Shown piece after piece: positions 6,701-10,785 of a stretch of DNA of 10,785 bases. Source of the DNA: Scatosoma sp045652785. GTDB taxonomy: Bacteria > Bacillota > Clostridia > Christensenellales > Borkfalkiaceae. Under the pieces are notes generated by a model. The model was not told where the DNA came from, did no database searches, and worked only from the letters and a program-made list of their open reading frames with translations. The position numbers and the translations under genes were made by a program. The DNA is taken from positions 1 through 10,785 of the forward strand of contig JAZOLF010000073.1 of NCBI GenBank assembly GCA_045652785.1, in the 5' to 3' direction. Every line of letters begins with the position of its first letter. Position 1 is the stretch's first letter.

Positions 6701-9700
6701 TAAGTGTTCCGTATCCCGTTTCAACGAATATTACGGCGAAGCAGGTACGGATGAAAGCGAAAGCAACTACTTGACATCCACCCGCATCCAAGCGGTGTAC
6801 GCAGGGCTGTTGAGAAACGCGAAATACGTGAACTATCAGTTGGTTGACGAATACACGGGCGAAGTGATCCACACCGACGTTATCAACCGCGTATCCAAGG
6901 CGTACAACAGCGGCCGTTCTTCGGGCGTTCCCGGGAACGTAAAACTCGAACTCTATCCCGACGATTACAACTTGATGGCGAACGGTAAGTACCGTATGGA
7001 CTTTGAATTCTTCTTGGACTACGGCGACGGCTCGGCGAACAACAACACGTTCTCGTTCACTTTCTACGTGGACTACGAAGCGCCCCAACTTGAACAGGCG
7101 CGCGTGCGTTATCAAAATTATACGCAGAACGGCGTAGAAAAACAGAAGATTTATCTCGATTTGGACGTTTATGATAACCATTATCCCCAGTCGGTAATGC
7201 TTTGCTACCGCACGACGGACGGATATATGGAAGACGGCGTCACCGAAAGAACGGTACTCAACCTTGCAACCGAATACATCACGCCGATCCGTGATGCGGT
7301 GCGCGCAGGTAAGACCACCGTTTCCCTGGAAATTACTGATATTTATGAAAAGTACGGCAATAAGTTGTACGTGCAAGTAGATGACTACTCGCTCAACAAC
7401 AGTTTGTACTATCTTGATTTGCAATCGGGTAACAGCGCAGTATTGCCTGACGACTTCTCGCTCGTTTACGATAAGAAGTTGACGACCACGACGGATAAGT
7501 TGGCGCAAGCGGAATTGACCTTGAACATCTACGAAGCGTACAAGGTGAAACTTTCCTACGAAGGTTCGGCGAACGTATCCAACTTCATTTGGAGTTCCAT
7601 GTCCAAATCCATCGTTGACGTTAAAAACGGCGAAATCGTTGGTTTGAAGGCAGGTACGGGCTATATCAAGGTGAACAACGGTGCGCATAAGAACGCAACC
7701 ATCAAGGTCACCGTCACCGATACCCAAAAGAAACTTTCTTCGCCGTCCATCTCGTTTGGTACGGTCGAACAAACCCGCTATAAGGCGTTGCTGAAAGCGC
7801 AAGGCATGATCGAAGTATTCGCAGGTAAGGAAATTCCGCTGACCGTGGAAGTTTCCCCGTGGTACTATCCGACCGCGGGTATGTACGTGACCTGGGAATC
7901 GAAGAACCCCGAATGTGCTGTCGTTGATGAAAACGGCGTTGTAAAAACATTGAAAGAAGGTTTGGCAACCATCTTGGGCTACTTGATGGATGCAAACGGT
8001 AAGAAAGTGGCAACCACTTCCGTAGTGTTGAACATCGCGGATGAATTCTTGGTGTCCAACTTCACGCTGACCGAATACAACGGCGTAGGCTATAATGAAA
8101 CCATCAAAGACGAAAACGGCAACGATATTAAGGCGTTGGTGATCCCTACCGATATGAACATTATGTACATCGGGGAAGACGCGTTCTTGGACGATACGTC
8201 GATTGAATACGTTGTAATCCCTGAAACGGTAGTGCAAATTCAACAAAACGCGTTCGAAGGCTGTACCAACCTGAAAAAAGTGTACTTCATTTCGACGACG
8301 GCAAATGAAATTGCAACATCTAAACTGACCCTTATCCACGACCAAGCGTTCTTGGATTGTACGTCCCTTGAAAAGGTTGACCTTTCCAACGTTAAGAAGA
8401 TCATGGTTGCGCGTCAAACGTTCATGAATTGTACTTCGCTTAAAGAAGTGACGAAGATGACTGCAATCGGTACGATGCACATGAACGCGTTTGCAAACTG
8501 TACGGCTTTGGAAGAAGTGGATTTGACTGGCTTGCATATGTCGGGCGACTCCGTGTTCTACAACTGCCGTTCCTTGAAGACGGTACACACCGGCAAGTTT
8601 ACCGAAATCGGTATGGGTATGTTCGCTGGCTGTACGTCCTTGCGTGAAATTGTAATCAACACCCCGAACGTAGGCGCGCAAGCGTTCAACGGTTGTTCGA
8701 ACCTTACGTCCGTGACGTTCGCATCTCCCGCAGGGGAAGCGTTGCAGTTCCAGATCGGTGAAAGAGCATTCTATAACTGCCGCAACTTGCGTACGGTAGA
8801 GTTCGGCGACGAAACGGTACGTAGCATCGGTGCAAGTGCGTTTGCAAACACCGGTTTGACGGCGTTCACCGTTCCTAACGGTATTGAAAATCTGGGCGGC
8901 GACGTATTGTTGAATACCCAAATTTCGACCATCGTATTGAATGATAACTTCGATATGGCGTCGATGGATTTGTCGGGGGCTCCTTTTGCTGGCAAGACGA
9001 TTGCTTTGGCGGAAGGCACGAACAAATATGTTTTGAACGACGGCGTTTTGTATAGCGCAGATGGCAAACAATTATTGATCGCATCGAAGGCGACGGGCGC
9101 GTTTGTCGTTCCCGAAGGCGTAGAAAGCATCGCAAACTATGCGTTTGCAAGTTCTTCCATCACGTCGGTTAGCCTGCCTTCCACCTTGAAAGAGTTGGGC
9201 GAAGGCGCGTTTATGAGCGCAAGCCACTTGGCGTCCGTTGACTTTGCGTCCGATATAAGCCTGACGGAAATTCAAGCATACACCTTCCGCAATACCAAGA
9301 TTGCGACGGCAACCTTGCCTGCATCGGTACAAAGCGTAGGGGATTACGCATTTGCAAATACGTCCTTGACGTCCTTCACGTTTACGGGTACGACCTTGGG
9401 CAGCAGCGTGTTTGCACAATGTAGATCGTTGACCAGCATTCAACTCCACGACGGTATTACCACGATGGGCTCGTCCACCTTTAACGGCTGTACGGCACTC
9501 AAAACTGTGGTATTGCCTTCGGTACAAGAACTCGGTATGTACACCTTCAACGGCTGTACTTCTTTGGAAAGCGTCACCTTTGGTGAAAATGCAACCACGA
9601 TCGGTACGGCAACCTTCGCAAGTTATGCGATGAACTATTCGACCTACACCAGCAGTTATGTTGAAGTAGCAAACTTGAAGACGGTGGTAATGCCTACCGC

Positions 9701-10785
9701 GATTTCTGAAATCCCGATGTATGCATTCTACTGGTGCTCTGGCTTGCAAAGCATCCATCTCGGCGGTGCGACCCACGTAGGCGAATACGCGTTCGCGAAC
9801 TGTACTTCTTTGAAAGAAGTGGTAGGTTTGGAACAACTCATTTCCGTGGATAAGTACGCGTTCTATGGTTGCACGGCGATCGAAAGCCTGAACTTGGCGG
9901 CAATCGAAACAGTTGGCAAGTGGGCATTCGCTGTGGAAAACAGCACGCTTGGCTACACGTCGGTATCCTTCCCGAAAGTGCAAACGATTGACGGTTATGC
10001 GTTCTTCGGCAACAAGGCAAGCGAAATCAGCATTCCCGCAACGTTGACCAAAATCGGCGACGGCGCATTCGCCTCCGCAACCAACTTGACGACGTTCGTG
10101 GTAGATGGGGATACCTACTTTGTAGAAAACGGCGCTCTGTATCGTAAGATTACGGAAAACAACTATGAACTCGTTTCCTATCCCGCAGGCAGAAGCGGCT
10201 CGGCGGAAAACAGAACGCTCAGCATTAAGGAAGGCACTTCTCGTGTGCAGGCGTACGCGGTATCCTTCTTAAAAGATGGCGTGATGGCGAAGGCGGTATT
10301 GCCTTACAGCGTACAGGTTATCGGCGACGGTGCATTCTATCGTTCGGGTATTACCGATTACACCTTCGAAAGTGTCAACGCTCCCGCACTTGAATACACC
10401 TACGACCAAGGCGTGACCGATTACTTGTCCGAAGTGATGCCTCAAAACCGTACGAGAGCGTACTACAACGTGAACTTTGAAACCTGCATTGTGGACTACT
10501 CGCAATACGGTGCGTTGGCTGGCAAGAGCCCCTTGATTGCTCGTTTCCCTGTAAATGGTGCGGGCTATGACAACTTCTTATATAAGACCTACTTCGGTAC
10601 CCGCGAAACGACCGTGATCGTGATGACCGAAAAGACCAGAAGTGCAGTAGTGTTGATTGATAGTTTCCCGAGCGTGGAAGAAATTGCTGCTTGGGCAAGC
10701 AACATCAACGACGAAAACCGTGCGAAGGTAGAAGAATGGTCCGCGCTTGCGAAGACGGCGCGTGCAAACGCGAATACCGCAATGT
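3726..10785 (+). CDS. Secreted S8 subtilisin-like protease with BspA-type LRR array (3'-truncated by window)
   Basis: This is an exported serine endopeptidase of the lactocepin/C5a-peptidase type, predicted to act at the cell surface on host, dietary or microbial proteins. The frame stays open for 2,353 complete codons to the window end. Order: signal peptide (basic KRWKR start, hydrophobic 8-27, cleavage near 30-33); inhibitor_I9-like propeptide (about 88-185); S8 catalytic domain (about 222-765) with Asp231, His321, oxyanion Asn444 and Ser686, and a PA-domain insert near 510-635; Fn3-like stalk (about 785-931, ending in the family motif PYMGFYGDW) plus more beta-rich sequence to about 1230; two Big_2-like Ig domains (about 1264-1332 and 1363-1440); LRR_5 repeats (1470-2219); then a new region turning helical at the cut. 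The wall anchor is not visible. Leucine is mostly TTG, and TTA, CTA and TCA are nearly absent. Family certain; substrate unknown. Transcription appears separate from the upstream unit. Confidence 0.95.
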   Translation, partial: MTKRWKRIICAALSAMMTTSLAVEGVVRSAADNANSPVATQAALQNGNVNFTNVTGQFNTTKIVTENFNSSVMENLDASSSEKTHGEHTLIVSLDGDGLVSKAKNQDVTSYVQTKAGESSVKNIKARQDQFLAALEGKNIPYTLVDRYSVVDNAVAIRVNTRYVSTIKTIEGVRSAVLSQTYSRPESVTSYAATTDDVATNETTVYKTGIYDSSEFAGRYAGEGMVVAILDTGLDYTHEAYQTAPADLTQLGLPLDDTYGTDAETQTLTSLFAQKELRAEERTALSGGNLTAKDVYVSDKVPFAYDYADDDNDVYPSYSNHGTHVAGIIGGSASSYTNKDGEIEIGEDGNPLPFVGVAPEAQLVICKVFTDDLDSKDLGGAISEDILAALEDCVMLGVDIINMSLGTTGGFTLTDDGDDEGEYLSRVYNSIQEAGISLMAAASNDYSAGFGGTFGTNKASNPDSGVVGSPSTYPSAMSVASISGQKSEYLIANKGTANEKSVFFYESSDENSVLYDFLDQVLGKPGSNGALTNKTIEYVVVPNYGTAADYTAIKQLFAGKERYALVSRGQTSFQEKVDIAAEMGAAGIIVYNNVAGMIRMNLGEVKKVIPAISINLEAGRSMRNAAGTARVGSFTLDREYLAGPFMSDFSSWGAAPDLRLKPEITAHGGEITSTVPGGYDEQSGTSMATPNMAGFMALARSYVEKEMSAEVERVMAMGDGCSKAQAVTRLVNQLTMSTAVTAHDQKNLPYSPRKQGAGLASLTNVIGGTGAYLWTDSEFNDYRPKIELFDKHFTDDTVTFESTFYVTNFGATALNFTTETIAMTETLSLDGFAVAEEAYILKKCQESAVWKVGGVALNGNKISVGVGETKKIEVILTLDESEKDYIENTFENGMYVEGFFRLNSTTDGQCALAIPYMGFYGDWSAAPMLDYSVFEIDAAEQDTSIDDANKPQASVYETQPFTSYYNDKYILPMGSYMYLLPDGAEEMYADEDKCSVSRFNEYYGEAGTDESESNYLTSTRIQAVYAGLLRNAKYVNYQLVDEYTGEVIHTDVINRVSKAYNSGRSSGVPGNVKLELYPDDYNLMANGKYRMDFEFFLDYGDGSANNNTFSFTFYVDYEAPQLEQARVRYQNYTQNGVEKQKIYLDLDVYDNHYPQSVMLCYRTTDGYMEDGVTERTVLNLATEYITPIRDAVRAGKTTVSLEITDIYEKYGNKLYVQVDDYSLNNSLYYLDLQSGNSAVLPDDFSLVYDKKLTTTTDKLAQAELTLNIYEAYKVKLSYEGSANVSNFIWSSMSKSIVDVKNGEIVGLKAGTGYIKVNNGAHKNATIKVTVTDTQKKLSSPSISFGTVEQTRYKALLKAQGMIEVFAGKEIPLTVEVSPWYYPTAGMYVTWESKNPECAVVDENGVVKTLKEGLATILGYLMDANGKKVATTSVVLNIADEFLVSNFTLTEYNGVGYNETIKDENGNDIKALVIPTDMNIMYIGEDAFLDDTSIEYVVIPETVVQIQQNAFEGCTNLKKVYFISTTANEIATSKLTLIHDQAFLDCTSLEKVDLSNVKKIMVARQTFMNCTSLKEVTKMTAIGTMHMNAFANCTALEEVDLTGLHMSGDSVFYNCRSLKTVHTGKFTEIGMGMFAGCTSLREIVINTPNVGAQAFNGCSNLTSVTFASPAGEALQFQIGERAFYNCRNLRTVEFGDETVRSIGASAFANTGLTAFTVPNGIENLGGDVLLNTQISTIVLNDNFDMASMDLSGAPFAGKTIALAEGTNKYVLNDGVLYSADGKQLLIASKATGAFVVPEGVESIANYAFASSSITSVSLPSTLKELGEGAFMSASHLASVDFASDISLTEIQAYTFRNTKIATATLPASVQSVGDYAFANTSLTSFTFTGTTLGSSVFAQCRSLTSIQLHDGITTMGSSTFNGCTALKTVVLPSVQELGMYTFNGCTSLESVTFGENATTIGTATFASYAMNYSTYTSSYVEVANLKTVVMPTAISEIPMYAFYWCSGLQSIHLGGATHVGEYAFANCTSLKEVVGLEQLISVDKYAFYGCTAIESLNLAAIETVGKWAFAVENSTLGYTSVSFPKVQTIDGYAFFGNKASEISIPATLTKIGDGAFASATNLTTFVVDGDTYFVENGALYRKITENNYELVSYPAGRSGSAENRTLSIKEGTSRVQAYAVSFLKDGVMAKAVLPYSVQVIGDGAFYRSGITDYTFESVNAPALEYTYDQGVTDYLSEVMPQNRTRAYYNVNFETCIVDYSQYGALAGKSPLIARFPVNGAGYDNFLYKTYFGTRETTVIVMTEKTRSAVVLIDSFPSVEEIAAWASNINDENRAKVEEWSALAKTARANANTAM
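4389..6020 (+). other. S8 catalytic domain with PA insert
   Basis: The domain carries all three subtilase signatures. AILDTG contains Asp231, HGTHVAG contains His321, and GTSMATPNMAG contains Ser686; the oxyanion-hole Asn444 is in AAASND. Asp and His are 90 residues apart rather than about 32 as in subtilisin. The intervening segment ends in VPFAYDYADDDND, as in lactocepin and C5a peptidase. Between Asn and Ser lies a protease-associated (PA) insert with ALVSRG (564-569) and MGAAGIIVYNN; PA domains modulate substrate access. FSSWG (649-653) before the serine motif matches the same family. Nothing catalytic is missing, so the enzyme should be active after propeptide removal. Confidence 0.93.
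7515..8045 (+). other. Two bacterial Ig-like (Big_2) domains
   Basis: Residues 1264-1332 contain the Big_2 pattern of a Trp-Ser-Ser strand, an Asn-Gly turn and KAGTGYIKV, ending in IKVTVTD. Residues 1363-1440 repeat it more loosely, with VTWESKNPE, DENGVV and KEGLATI. These domains usually act as spacers or adhesive modules in surface proteins. Here they sit between the protease stalk and the repeat array and would hold the LRR solenoid away from the active site. The second copy is more divergent. Confidence 0.75.
8133..10391 (+). repeat. About 27 LRR_5 (BspA-like) leucine-rich repeats
   Basis: About 27 units of roughly 20-27 residues follow the pattern I-G-x-x-A-F-x-[GN]-C-[TS]-x-L-x-x-[VI]-x-[LF]-P, for example IGMGMFAGCTSLREIVI and VDKYAFYGCTAIESLNL. 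This is the Treponema/BspA-type LRR, which forms a beta-solenoid that binds host proteins or glycans. Residues 1470-2219 are covered. Fourteen units carry the central Cys (units 2-9, 16-18, 20-22); the others have small or polar residues there. Two longer units (about residues 1766-1801 and 2127-2175) contain NDGVLY and ENGALY beta-hairpin inserts common in this family. The unit count was made by eye and could shift by one or two. Confidence 0.9.

Noticed and set aside
5586..9071. A 1,161-codon open frame on the minus strand, with further long minus-strand frames at 3549-5180 and 9072-9983
   Set aside because: They are in exact codon register with the protease-LRR gene, so their stops correspond to sense TTA, CTA and TCA. 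The sense gene hardly uses those codons (TTG dominates Leu). The translated antisense proteins show no family motif, while the sense strand has clear ones.
8133..10391. Periodic DNA repeats considered as a CRISPR array or tandem satellite
   Set aside because: The periodicity is at protein level (LRR units of variable length) with synonymous divergence, inside an open frame. There are no identical direct repeats with unique spacers.

Overview
The window reads as a low-to-mid GC Gram-positive anaerobe of the Firmicutes, most likely an uncultured gut-type clostridium. The clues are near-consensus vegetative promoters, AAGGAG-type ribosome binding sites, an intrinsic terminator, an orphan ECF-transporter S component, and a lactocepin/C5a-peptidase-like surface protease joined to BspA-type leucine-rich repeats. 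The taxonomic call is inference, because no marker gene is present. All supported genes lie on the + strand.

Region 1 (1-3196) is a compact three-gene unit. A promoter at 21-49 precedes an RluA-family rRNA/tRNA pseudouridine synthase (90-1145), an ECF S component for vitamin or precursor uptake (1155-1697, 9 nt downstream), and an 11-helix sodium-coupled amino-acid symporter of the NSS family (1756-3153). A strong hairpin terminator follows at 3167-3196. The two transporters are nutrient importers, and the RNA-modifying enzyme looks like a housekeeping passenger.

Region 2 (3197-3725) has no convincing gene but is dense in regulatory signals. Six A-tracts spaced close to whole helical turns lie upstream of a near-perfect promoter (TTGACA, 17 bp, TATAAT). 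The promoter is followed by a leader of about 250 nt with several consecutive predicted stem-loops. The last of these has a GNRA-type loop and abuts the ribosome binding site.

Region 3 (3726-10785) is one open reading frame of 2,353 complete codons that runs off the window end. Its product is a secreted multi-domain protein. In order it has a signal peptide, an inhibitor_I9-like propeptide, an S8 subtilase domain with intact Asp231/His321/Asn444/Ser686 and a PA-domain insert, a C5a-peptidase-type Fn3-like stalk, two bacterial Ig-like domains, about 27 LRR_5 (BspA-like) repeats, and the start of a further C-terminal region. It probably acts at the cell surface, cutting proteins or peptides held by the LRR solenoid. 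The most notable items are this protease-LRR fusion, the clustering of its cysteine-bearing repeats, and the curved-DNA promoter with its structured leader.
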